In this document: positions 17,928 to 25,737 of the stretch, piece by piece | Layout: each line of letters starts with the position of its first letter | Position numbering within the stretch: the stretch's first letter is position 1 | NCBI RefSeq assembly: GCF_005484965.1 | Contig: NZ_CP034036.1 | Span: forward strand, 1-64,000 | Length of the DNA stretch: 64,000 nucleotides | Reading direction: 5' to 3' | DNA from: Brenneria nigrifluens DSM 30175 = ATCC 13028 | GTDB lineage: Bacteria; Pseudomonadota; Gammaproteobacteria; Enterobacterales; Enterobacteriaceae | The notes under the pieces: model-generated | What the model saw: only the letters and a program-made list of their open reading frames with translations | The model's database searches: none | Told to the model about the DNA's origin: nothing | Position numbers and translations under genes: made by a program

Positions 17928-18881
17928 ATGGCCAGAAAGCGCATTATTATTGATACCGACCCCGGCGTGGATGATGCCATCGCCATCTGGCTGGCGCTGG
18001 CGGCGCCGGAACTGGACGTTCTGGGCATCACCGCGGTGGCCGGCAACGTGCCGCTTGCCGACACCCTGGTCAATGCCTGCAAGGTGGTGGGATTGACCGG
18101 TAGAAGCGACGTGCCGGTTTACGCCGGCGCGCCAGGGCCGCTGGTGCGCGAGCAGGTCTACGGCAAATATGCCCATATCGGCGCCTTTTCTGATGATTTG
18201 GTCCCGCAGACGACCTTGCCGCCGCAGCGGGAGCACGCCGTTGATTTTCTGGTGCGCGCGGCGCGCCAGGCCGCGGCGCAAAACAACCCCATCACCATTT
18301 GCGCGCTGGGGCCGATGACCAATCTGGCGCTGGCGTTGCGCCATCACCCGGACGTGGCGCGCGGCGTCAAACAGATTGTGAGCATGAGCGGCGCCTTTAG
18401 CGCATTGGGCAACCGCGTTCCCTGGGCGGATTTTAACGTTTATGCCGATCCCCACGCGGCGGAGATTGTTTTTTCGTCCGGCGTACCCGTGGTGATTATG
18501 CCGCTGGATATGACCTTTCAGGCGCTGATTCAGCGGCATCAGGTCGATGACCTCGCCCGCCGCGGCGGTGCGCCCGGCGTCGCGCTGGCGGCGCTGTTGG
18601 GGCGCTTCGATCGCAATGAGGTGGCGCGTTTCGGCCGGGAAGGCGGCCCTATCCACGACGCCACCGTGGTGGCGTGGCTGCTCAAGCCGCAGCTGTTCAG
18701 CGGCGTCAGCACCACCGTCGGGGTGGAAGTGTCCGGCCGTACGGCGGGTTATGTGTTCGCCGATTTTTATCATAAGCTCGGTCAGCCCGCCAACGCGCTG
18801 GTGATGCGGGATATTGACGAACAGGGTTTCCTGTCGCTGCTTGCCGACTACCTGAGCCGCTACGGTTCTGAGGACAGTTGA
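17928..18881 (+). CDS. Inosine-uridine-type nucleoside hydrolase 2
   Basis: This 317-residue paralogue of the preceding gene has the canonical calcium site IIDTDPGVDDAIA and active-site motifs NVYADPHAAEIVF and GGPIHDATVVAWLL. Its stop codon overlaps the start of the first permease (TGATG), so it is translationally coupled to the importer. The pairing with peptide-type permeases suggests import of a nucleoside-containing molecule followed by hydrolysis in the cytoplasm. Confidence 0.92.
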   Translation: MARKRIIIDTDPGVDDAIAIWLALAAPELDVLGITAVAGNVPLADTLVNACKVVGLTGRSDVPVYAGAPGPLVREQVYGKYAHIGAFSDDLVPQTTLPPQREHAVDFLVRAARQAAAQNNPITICALGPMTNLALALRHHPDVARGVKQIVSMSGAFSALGNRVPWADFNVYADPHAAEIVFSSGVPVVIMPLDMTFQALIQRHQVDDLARRGGAPGVALAALLGRFDRNEVARFGREGGPIHDATVVAWLLKPQLFSGVSTTVGVEVSGRTAGYVFADFYHKLGQPANALVMRDIDEQGFLSLLADYLSRYGSEDS

Positions 18882-19855
18882 TGATTGCCTACCTGCTAAG
18901 CCGTATCGGACAGATGCTATTGACGCTGATCGTCATGTCGGTGCTGGTGTTTGTGGGGGTTTATCTGGTGGGCAATCCGGTGGATATGCTGCTGGGCGCG
19001 ACGGCGACGCCCGCCGAAAGGCTGGCGGTGATCCAGTCGTTCGGTTTGGACAAGCCGGTGTGGGAACAGTACGGACTGTTTGTCTGGAACGCGTTGCAGG
19101 GCGATATGGGGAAATCCTTTATCTTTAACCAGCCCGCCCTGACGCTGATTTTTCAGCGCATGCCCGCCACGCTGGAGCTGGCGATGACGGCGTTCGCCAT
19201 CGCGCTGGCGCTGGGAATTCCGCTGGGGATCTATGCCGGATTGCGGCCGGACAGCGCGCTATCAAAATCGATTATGACCTTTTCCATCTTTGGTTTCAGT
19301 TTGCCCACCTTCTGGATCGGCCTGGTGATGATTATGCTGTTCAGCGTCAAGCTGGGCTGGCTCCCCGCCTCCGGCCGCGGCCACACCGGCGACCTGTTCG
19401 GTATCCCCTTCAGCTTCCTGACCCGCGACGGCCTTGCACACCTGATCCTGCCCGCCTTCAACCTGGCGCTGTTTAAAATCTCATTGATTATTCGCCTGAT
19501 GCGCGCCGGCGTTATTGAGTGCCTGCAACAGGATTACGTGCAGTTCGCCCGCTCGAAAGGGCTGTCGGAAACCCGCATTGTGCTGGTGCACGTACTGCGC
19601 AACACCCTGATCCCGCTGATTACCGTTATCGGTCTGGAGTTGGGCTCGCTTATCGCGTTTGCCGTGGTAACGGAAACCATTTACGCCTGGCCGGGCATGG
19701 GCAAGCTGATTATCGATGCTATCGCCGTGCTGGACCGCCCGGTCATTCTGGCCTATCTGATGATTACCGTGGTGATGTTCAGCGTGATTAATCTGCTGGT
19801 CGACCTGCTGTATGTGCTGGTTGACCCGCGCGTGCGGCTGGGAGGGAATAACTGA
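18881..19855 (+). CDS. ABC importer permease, DppB/GsiC type
   Basis: The 324-residue integral membrane protein of the peptide/nickel ABC family has about six membrane segments (MIAYLLSRIGQMLLTLIVMSVLVFVGVYLVGNP) and the EAA loop (QDYVQFARSKGLSETRIVLVHVLRNTLIPLIT) that contacts the ATPase. Its ATG overlaps the preceding stop as TGATG, and it overlaps the next permease the same way. It is the first of two permeases for the operon's binding protein. Confidence 0.93.
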   Translation: MIAYLLSRIGQMLLTLIVMSVLVFVGVYLVGNPVDMLLGATATPAERLAVIQSFGLDKPVWEQYGLFVWNALQGDMGKSFIFNQPALTLIFQRMPATLELAMTAFAIALALGIPLGIYAGLRPDSALSKSIMTFSIFGFSLPTFWIGLVMIMLFSVKLGWLPASGRGHTGDLFGIPFSFLTRDGLAHLILPAFNLALFKISLIIRLMRAGVIECLQQDYVQFARSKGLSETRIVLVHVLRNTLIPLITVIGLELGSLIAFAVVTETIYAWPGMGKLIIDAIAVLDRPVILAYLMITVVMFSVINLLVDLLYVLVDPRVRLGGNN

Positions 19856-20766
19856 TGTCAGGCAATACCGTGCATCAACGGTCGGCCGGTCAGGAGAAAA
19901 GCCGCGCCGCCTTTACGCAGGTGATGATAGCGCTGGTCAAAGACCGGCTGGCGCTGTGCGGGCTGATTCTGCTGGCCGTCTTTATTCTGCTGGCGCTGTT
20001 TGCGCCGCTGCTCTCGCCGCAAAACCCCTACGATCTGATGCAGCTCGATATCATGGACGGGCGGCTGGCGCCGGGTTCCGCCAGCCTCGGCGGCATGCAC
20101 TATTGGCTGGGAACCGACGATCAGGGGCGAGATCTGTTCAGCGCCATTCTCTACGGCACCCGCATCAGCCTGATGGTCGGTTTTTCCAGCGCGCTGTTCG
20201 CCCTGCTGATTGGCGCCTCGCTGGGGCTGATCAGCGCCTATGTCGGCGGAAAAACCGACGCGGTGATTATGCGCATCGTCGATATTCAGCTCAGCTTCCC
20301 GCCGATCCTCATCGCCCTGATCCTGCTGGCGGTGCTGGGGCAGGGCGTCGATAAAATCATTCTGGCGCTGGTGGTGACCCAGTGGGCCTACTACGCGCGC
20401 ACCATCCGCGGTTCGGCGCTGGTCGAGCGGCGGCGCAGCTACGTGGACGCCGCCGCCAGCATGGCCTTATCCGGCCGGCGGATTTTATTTCGCCATATTT
20501 TACCGAATTGTCTGGCGCCCTTGATCGTGGTGGCGACGATGCGCATTGCCTACGCCATTATGCTGGAGGCGACGCTCTCGTTTCTGGGCATCGGCCTGCC
20601 GGTGACCGAACCGTCGCTGGGATTGCTGATCGCCAACGGCTTTGAATATCTGATGTCGGGCGATTACTGGATCAGTTTCTTCCCGGGGCTGACGCTGCTG
20701 CTGCTGATTGTGGCGATCAATCTGGTAGGGGATGCGCTGCGCGATATCCTCAATCCGAGGAACTAA
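19855..20766 (+). CDS. ABC importer permease, DppC/GsiD type
   Basis: The 303-residue membrane protein has the OppC N-terminal region (MIALVKDRLALCGLILLAVFILLALFAPLLSP) and the EAA loop (RRSYVDAAASMALSGRRILFRHILPNCLAPL). It follows the DppB-type permease with a TGATG overlap and precedes the double ATPase by 10 bp. Together they form the translocation pore. Confidence 0.93.
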   Translation: MSGNTVHQRSAGQEKSRAAFTQVMIALVKDRLALCGLILLAVFILLALFAPLLSPQNPYDLMQLDIMDGRLAPGSASLGGMHYWLGTDDQGRDLFSAILYGTRISLMVGFSSALFALLIGASLGLISAYVGGKTDAVIMRIVDIQLSFPPILIALILLAVLGQGVDKIILALVVTQWAYYARTIRGSALVERRRSYVDAAASMALSGRRILFRHILPNCLAPLIVVATMRIAYAIMLEATLSFLGIGLPVTEPSLGLLIANGFEYLMSGDYWISFFPGLTLLLLIVAINLVGDALRDILNPRN

Positions 20767-20776
20767 GGGGGACAAC

Positions 20777-22576
20777 ATGACGTCGCCAATTATGTCGGTA
20801 TCGCATCTGACCACCGCCTTTCAGGAGAAGGGCGAGTGGATGAACGTGGTGCGCGATCTCTCTTTCACCATCGGCGCGCGCGAGACCGTCGCCGTGGTGG
20901 GGGAGTCCGGTTCGGGGAAAAGCGTGATGGCGAAATCTATCATGCGCCTGCTGCCCGCCGGGCAAAGCCGGGTGAGCGGGGCGATCCATTTCGGCGACGC
21001 GGAGCTGCTCTCCCTTTCAGCGCGCGAGATGCAGGCGATTCGCGGAAACCGCATCGGGATGATTTTCCAGGAGCCGATGACCAGCCTTAATCCGGTGCTG
21101 CCGATTGGCTACCAGATTACCGAGGTGCTGCGTCGCCACCGGGGAATGAACAACGCGCAGGCGCGGGCCGAGGCGATTCGTCTGCTGGAAAAAGTGCGCA
21201 TTCCCGGCGCCCGCTCGCGGCTGAATGAGTATCCGCAAAGTTTTTCCGGCGGCATGCGGCAGCGGGTGGTGATCGCCATCGCGCTGGCCTGTAATCCGCA
21301 ACTGCTGATCGCCGATGAGCCGACCACGGCGCTGGACGTCACCATACAGGCGCAGATACTGACGCTGATTAAAACCCTTCAGGAAGAAGAGGGGATGTCG
21401 GTGCTGTTTATCACCCATGATATGGGCGTGGTGGCCGAAGTGTCCGATCGCACGCTGGTGATGTATCAGGGGGAAATGGTGGAAAACGCCGCCACCAGAG
21501 AAATTTTTCATCATCCGCAACATCCTTACACCCGCATGTTGCTGTCCGCCGTTCCCCGCCTGGGGGCCATGTCGGGCAGCGACCTGCCGCAGCGTTTCCC
21601 GCTGGTGGATCGCCAGACCGGCGAGGCGCAGCCGAACCCGCAGACGGTCGACACCGTTGGCGGCGACCAGCCGGTACTGGCGGTGAAGAACCTGGTGACC
21701 CGCTTTGATATCCGCGCCGGTTTTTTCCGCCGGCTGTCCGGGCGGGTGCACGCGGTGGAAAACGTCTCTTTCGATCTGCGCCCCGGCGAAACGCTGGCGC
21801 TGGTGGGGGAGTCGGGCTGCGGAAAATCCACCGCCGGGCGGTCGATTATCCGGCTGGCCGAGGCCAGCAGCGGGGAAATTCTGGTTGCCGGGCAGGATAT
21901 CCTGCATGCGGATAAACATCACCTGTCCGACCGCCGACGGCAGATCCAGATGGTGTTTCAGGACCCTTACGAAAGCCTCAACCCGCGAATGCGCGTCGGC
22001 GACGCCATTGCCGAACCGATGCTGGTTCACGGACTGGCCGAGGCGAAAACCGTGCGCGCCCGTGTCGCGGCCCTGCTGGAACAGGTGGGGCTGCCCGGCT
22101 GGATGGCCGAGCGTTTTCCGCATCAGTTTTCCGGCGGGCAGCGGCAGCGGGTATGCATCGCCAGAGCGCTGGCGCTGGAGCCGAAGGTTATTATCGCCGA
22201 CGAGTCGGTATCGGCGCTTGACGTGTCCGTCAAGGCCCAGGTGATCAATCTGATGCTGGATTTACAGCAGCAGCTGGGGCTTGCTTTCCTGTTTATTTCC
22301 CATGATATGGCGGTGGTGGAACGCATAAGCCACCGCGTGGCGGTGATGTATCTCGGGGAGATCGTCGAGATCGGCCCGCGCGCCGCCATCTTCGACAACC
22401 CGCAGCATGAGTACACCCGCCGCCTGATTGCGGCGGTGCCGATCCCCGATCCCGACACCCGACCGGTGCGCGCCGCAATGAGCGATGAACTGAAAAGCCC
22501 GGTGCGTCCCCCCGATTTCGTCCCTCCGCCGCGGCGCTACCGCGAGGTCTCCCCCGGCCATTTTGTGCAGCTGTGA
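20777..22576 (+). CDS. Double ABC ATPase, GsiA type
   Basis: The 599-residue protein fuses two ABC ATPase domains, as in GsiA. The first has Walker A GESGSGKSV, signature FSGGMRQRV and Walker B LLIADEPTTALD. The second has GESGCGKST, FSGGQRQRV and VIIADESVSALD. Each ends in an oligopeptide-transport C-terminal segment (HPQHPYTRMLLSAVPR; NPQHEYTRRLIAAVPI). ATG 20777 gives MTSPIMSVSHLTTAF; the earlier in-frame region adds atypical residues. It powers the two permeases and ends the operon. Confidence 0.94.
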   Translation: MTSPIMSVSHLTTAFQEKGEWMNVVRDLSFTIGARETVAVVGESGSGKSVMAKSIMRLLPAGQSRVSGAIHFGDAELLSLSAREMQAIRGNRIGMIFQEPMTSLNPVLPIGYQITEVLRRHRGMNNAQARAEAIRLLEKVRIPGARSRLNEYPQSFSGGMRQRVVIAIALACNPQLLIADEPTTALDVTIQAQILTLIKTLQEEEGMSVLFITHDMGVVAEVSDRTLVMYQGEMVENAATREIFHHPQHPYTRMLLSAVPRLGAMSGSDLPQRFPLVDRQTGEAQPNPQTVDTVGGDQPVLAVKNLVTRFDIRAGFFRRLSGRVHAVENVSFDLRPGETLALVGESGCGKSTAGRSIIRLAEASSGEILVAGQDILHADKHHLSDRRRQIQMVFQDPYESLNPRMRVGDAIAEPMLVHGLAEAKTVRARVAALLEQVGLPGWMAERFPHQFSGGQRQRVCIARALALEPKVIIADESVSALDVSVKAQVINLMLDLQQQLGLAFLFISHDMAVVERISHRVAVMYLGEIVEIGPRAAIFDNPQHEYTRRLIAAVPIPDPDTRPVRAAMSDELKSPVRPPDFVPPPRRYREVSPGHFVQL

Positions 22577-22633
22577 ATAACGGAGCGTATCTCCGCGCAG
22601 AGCATTGACAAAGTACGGTACGCTGTTATTAAC

Positions 22634-22656
22634 GCCCCCCCAGCCTCCCCCTTGCC
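22634..22656. repeat. Left half of an interrupted GC-rich repeat
   Basis: CCCCCCAGCCTCCCCCTTGCC is the left half of a C-rich/G-rich repeat whose right half resumes at 23138. The intact relative is at 53.45-53.52 kb. The 481-bp element lies between the halves, in the loop of the CCCCC/GGGGG hairpin. CCCTTGCC (22649-22656) is the left copy of the target duplication. Confidence 0.8.
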
Positions 22657-23137
22657 CTGTCTCTTATACACAAATCCAAGGAACCTCTAGAGGCCATGTG
22701 TATTCTGGTCTTGGGTTCATTCTTGGTTCTTGGTTCTTGGTTCTTGGTTCTTTGTTTTTTGCTTTTCGTCGGCGTAAGAAATCACGCTGAGGTGGACGCC
22801 CCCGCGAATGCGCCGCAGGGAAGCGGCGCAAGCCAGTGCCGCGTCGGACAAAAACGCCGGGAGCGTTTTTGAACAGCGCTTGCGCTGGCCCGGTAGGGCG
22901 AGTCTCAGGGATGAGACGAGTATTCCGTCACTGGCGGTTCGGGAAAGGGGGCGACCGCCGAAGGCATCGCGTCAGCGACGTGATTTCAGCCACAGCCCGG
23001 GTCCGGAGGGTGGTGGCGCTTGAACCACCCTGCGTCGGGCGCGTGCTGTGACATAGCATAGAAATGACGGCCTTCTAGCGCACGAAATAGCGCTGAACTC
23101 ACATATACCGTTAACAGTATATGTGACTAAGAGACAG
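22657..23137. mobile_element. 481-bp non-autonomous Tn5/IS50-like element (MITE)
   Basis: The left end CTGTCTCTTATACACAAAT and the inverted right end (reads CTGTCTCTTAGTCACATAT on the minus strand) match at 10 terminal bases and at the CACA that follows. They resemble Tn5/IS50 ends (CTGTCTCTTATACACATCT mosaic end). CCCTTGCC flanks both sides as an 8-bp target duplication, as expected for IS4/IS50-group transposases. No transposase ORF is present. Inside are four perfect TTCTTGG units (22720-22747) and GC-rich blocks shared with the 39.3-39.8 kb repeats. A near-palindrome centred on GTTAAC sits next to the right end. Confidence 0.82.
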
Positions 23138-23205
23138 CCCTTGCCAGGGGGAGGTGCGAGCTCCCTCCCCTGCGAAGGGGAGGGTTGGGGTGGGGTTAAA
23201 CCACG
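23138..23205. repeat. Right half of the interrupted GC-rich repeat
   Basis: It starts with the second copy of the target duplication, CCCTTGCC (23138-23145), then AGGGGGAGG, CTCCCTCCCCTGCGAAGGGG and AGGGTTGGGGTGGGG. Joined to 22634-22656 without the element it restores a hairpin repeat like the one at 53.45 kb. Confidence 0.8.
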
Positions 23206-23392
23206 CAGGTTTGTTAGCAAACTGAACGGAGATTATCTCCGTTTTTCAACGTATGGCCGTGCGCCGAACGGCATAGTGCAAAGCGCTTTGCAAACAGCGG
23301 TCGTCACCCCGTTCTCTCACTATCCCCGCCTTGTAACCATCTTCCTTATAAATTTATTGCCAGTTTGTTAAATTGTCCGTTTTGTGATCCAG

Positions 23393-23426
23393 ATTGTAGT
23401 ACTAGATATATAAATGGTACTACAAT
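23393..23426. promoter_or_regulatory. Candidate DgoR operator
   Basis: Perfect 10-bp arms, ATTGTAGTAC (23393-23402) and GTACTACAAT (23417-23426), are separated by 14 AT-rich bp, about 120 bp upstream of dgoR. FadR-type GntR repressors bind short palindromes such as these, and DgoR represses its own operon in E. coli. The site is probably a double half-site for it. Confidence 0.65.
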
Positions 23427-23544
23427 TAATCTCAAGCAGAAGCAAATTTGGCGGTTATTGTGCAACACTTCGAGGACGCCCAACGGCGCGGCAGGTAAAG
23501 TAAGGGCATTACTGGCTACCTGTTTCCATTCCGTTGAGGTGACG

Positions 23545-24243
23545 ATGAATAAGCACGAACTAAGCAAAACCGACCGCATCATTCTGGTCGTTGGTCAGCA
23601 GATTGTCGGGGGGAAATATGCGCCGGGAGCGCCGTTGCCGGCTGAAACGGAACTGTGCGAAGAGTTTCAGACGTCGCGCAATATCATTCGGGAAGTGCTC
23701 AGGGCGCTGATGGCGAAGCGGCTGGTGGACGTGAAGCGCTATCGCGGCGCGTTTGTGGCGCCGCGCAGCCAGTGGAACTATCTGGATACGGAGGTTCTGC
23801 AATGGGTGTTAGCCAGCGATTATGACCCGCGGCTGATCGGCGCCATGAGCGAGGTGCGTAATCTGGTTGAACCGACGATCGCCCGCTGGGCCGCCGAGCG
23901 GGCGACGTCGAGCGAGCTGGCGGTGATTGAGTCCGCGCTGAACGACATGATCGCCCATCACCAGGATCGCGATGCGTTTAACGAGGCGGACATCCGCTTT
24001 CATGAAGCGGTGCTGGCAGCGGTGCATAACCCGGTTTTACAGCAGCTCAGCGTGGCAATCAGTTCGCTGCAACGCGCGGTTTTTGAACGTACCTACATGC
24101 CGGACGTCGACAACATGCCGCGCACATTGCGCGAACACCAGGATCTCTACGATGCCATCCGGCATCAGGATGTTGAAGCAGCGGAGCGGGCGGCTTTGTC
24201 GATGATCGCCAGCTCGACGAAACGGTTAAAGGATATTACATGA
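23545..24243 (+). CDS. dgoR: D-galactonate operon repressor DgoR (GntR/FadR)
   Basis: The 232-residue GntR/FadR regulator has an N-terminal winged helix (APLPAETELCEEFQTSRNIIREVLRAL) and an FCD effector domain (DIRFHEAVLAAVHNPVLQQLS, with metal/effector histidines). It aligns along its length with E. coli DgoR (WNYLDTEVLQWVLASDYDPRLIGAMSEVRNLVEP). ATG 23545 gives the family start and follows GAGGTG. It is the first gene of dgoRKAD, overlaps dgoK by 4 bp (ATGA), and should release the operator on binding galactonate. Confidence 0.95.
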   Translation: MNKHELSKTDRIILVVGQQIVGGKYAPGAPLPAETELCEEFQTSRNIIREVLRALMAKRLVDVKRYRGAFVAPRSQWNYLDTEVLQWVLASDYDPRLIGAMSEVRNLVEPTIARWAAERATSSELAVIESALNDMIAHHQDRDAFNEADIRFHEAVLAAVHNPVLQQLSVAISSLQRAVFERTYMPDVDNMPRTLREHQDLYDAIRHQDVEAAERAALSMIASSTKRLKDIT

Positions 24244-25136
24244 GCGACAGCTATATCGCGATTGACTGGGGTTCCACCAATCTGCGCGCCTGGCTTTACC
24301 TGAACGGCGCCTGCGTCGACAAGACGCAGTCCGAGGCCGGCGTAACGCGTTTAAACGGTCGGACGCCGCAACAGGTTTTTCAGCAAATAGTCACTCCCTG
24401 GCGGCGGCATGACGTGCCGGTGGTGATGGCCGGGATGATTGGCAGCAACGCCGGCTGGCTGTCGGTGCCTTACCTGTCATGCCCGACCCGGCTGACGGAG
24501 GTGGCGCGCCGCTTGACGCGCGTTGACGCGGCGGAACCGCTGGCGGCGTGGATTGTTCCCGGTTTGAGCATTGAGCGGGAAGATAACTGCAACGTGATGC
24601 GCGGAGAGGAAACGCAACTTATCGGCGCCTATCGCGAATGTCCGTCGGCGCTTTATCTGATGCCGGGTACGCATTCGAAGTGGGTGCTGACCGATGGCAG
24701 CACCGTGACCGATTTTCGCACCGTCATGACCGGCGAACTTCATCACCTGCTGATAAAGCAGTCGCTGATCGGCATCGGCATCGGCGAGCAGCGGCCTTCC
24801 CCCCAGGCTTTTCAGCAGGGGCTGGAGCAGGGATTCGCCGAGGAAAATATTATTCGTTGCCTGTTTGAAACCCGAGCGGCGCACGTGCTGGGGCGGCTGG
24901 AAAAAAGCGCCGTCAGCGACTGGCTTTCCGGGGTGCTGATCGGCAATGAGGTGGCGCAGATGCAGCGTCAATATCAGGTCGTCGCGGGTACTTGCGTGAC
25001 CATTATCGGTAGCCCGGCGCTCACCGAGCGTTACCAGCCGGCCTTACGCCAAGCCGGGCTGCGCTTTCAGTCGCTGGACGGCGATCGGGCTTTTCAGGCA
25101 GGTATAAGGAGTATTGTCAATGAGCTGGAATACTAG
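24240..25136 (+). CDS. dgoK: 2-dehydro-3-deoxygalactonokinase DgoK
   Basis: DgoK phosphorylates 2-dehydro-3-deoxy-D-galactonate with ATP, the second step of D-galactonate catabolism. The 298-residue protein starts MSDSYIAIDWGSTNLRAWL, an actin/ASKHA-type phosphate-1 motif, and contains LMPGTHSKWV, a conserved DgoK signature. It overlaps dgoR by 4 bp and dgoA by 17 bp. Confidence 0.95.
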   Translation: MSDSYIAIDWGSTNLRAWLYLNGACVDKTQSEAGVTRLNGRTPQQVFQQIVTPWRRHDVPVVMAGMIGSNAGWLSVPYLSCPTRLTEVARRLTRVDAAEPLAAWIVPGLSIEREDNCNVMRGEETQLIGAYRECPSALYLMPGTHSKWVLTDGSTVTDFRTVMTGELHHLLIKQSLIGIGIGEQRPSPQAFQQGLEQGFAEENIIRCLFETRAAHVLGRLEKSAVSDWLSGVLIGNEVAQMQRQYQVVAGTCVTIIGSPALTERYQPALRQAGLRFQSLDGDRAFQAGIRSIVNELEY

Positions 25137-25737
25137 TCTTCCCTTGATTGCCATTTTGCGCGGCATTACGCCCGATGAGGTGCTGGATCACGTCGCCGCG
25201 CTGCTGGACGCCGGATTCGACACGGTGGAAATTCCGCTGAACTCGCCGCAGCCGTATCAGAGCATTCAACTGGCGGTTGAACATTTTGGCGGCCGGGCGC
25301 TGATCGGCGCGGGAACGGTGCTGCGGCCGGAACAGGTGGATGAACTGCATAAGATCGGCGCCAAACTGGTGGTGACGCCCAACATCAATCCCGCCGTGAT
25401 CCGTCGTGCGGTCGACTATGGCATGACGGTTTGTCCGGGCTGCGCGACGGCGACGGAGGCGTTTAATGCGCTGGATGCCGGTGCGCAGGCGCTGAAAATA
25501 TTTCCTTCCGTCGCTTTCGGGCCGGGCTACATCAAGGCGCTGAAAGCGGTGTTGCCGCCGGCGATCCCGGTGTTTGCCGTCGGGGGCGTTACGCCGGAGA
25601 ATCTGGCGGATTATCTTGGCGCCGGGTGTATCGGCGCGGGACTGGGCAGCGATCTCTACCGCGCCGGCCAGTCCGTCGACGTGACTGCACGACAAGCTCA
25701 CGCTTTTGTTAAAGCCTATAAGGATGCTGTTCAATGA
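25120..25737 (+). CDS. dgoA: 2-dehydro-3-deoxy-6-phosphogalactonate aldolase DgoA
   Basis: DgoA splits 2-dehydro-3-deoxy-6-phosphogalactonate into pyruvate and glyceraldehyde-3-phosphate. The 205-residue class I KDPG-type aldolase begins MSWNTSLPLIAILRGITPDEVLDH. The Schiff-base lysine lies in ALKIFPS, and GAGTVL and FAVGGVTPENL are conserved. ATG 25120 is inside the end of dgoK (17-bp overlap), and the stop overlaps dgoD by 4 bp. Confidence 0.95.
   Translation: MSWNTSLPLIAILRGITPDEVLDHVAALLDAGFDTVEIPLNSPQPYQSIQLAVEHFGGRALIGAGTVLRPEQVDELHKIGAKLVVTPNINPAVIRRAVDYGMTVCPGCATATEAFNALDAGAQALKIFPSVAFGPGYIKALKAVLPPAIPVFAVGGVTPENLADYLGAGCIGAGLGSDLYRAGQSVDVTARQAHAFVKAYKDAVQ

Noticed and set aside
22605..23051. 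Several short plus-strand reading frames inside and just before the 481-bp element
   Set aside because: They have no ribosome-binding sites, run through GC hairpin repeats and shift frame between copies of the repeats.
22657..23137. Sequencing-adapter contamination from Tn5-based library preparation
   Set aside because: The ends resemble the Tn5 mosaic end (CTGTCTCTTATACACA), but the right end differs (TTAGTCACA), the interior matches chromosomal repeats and there is an 8-bp target duplication, so it reads as a genuine insertion. Confirmation against long-read data would settle it.
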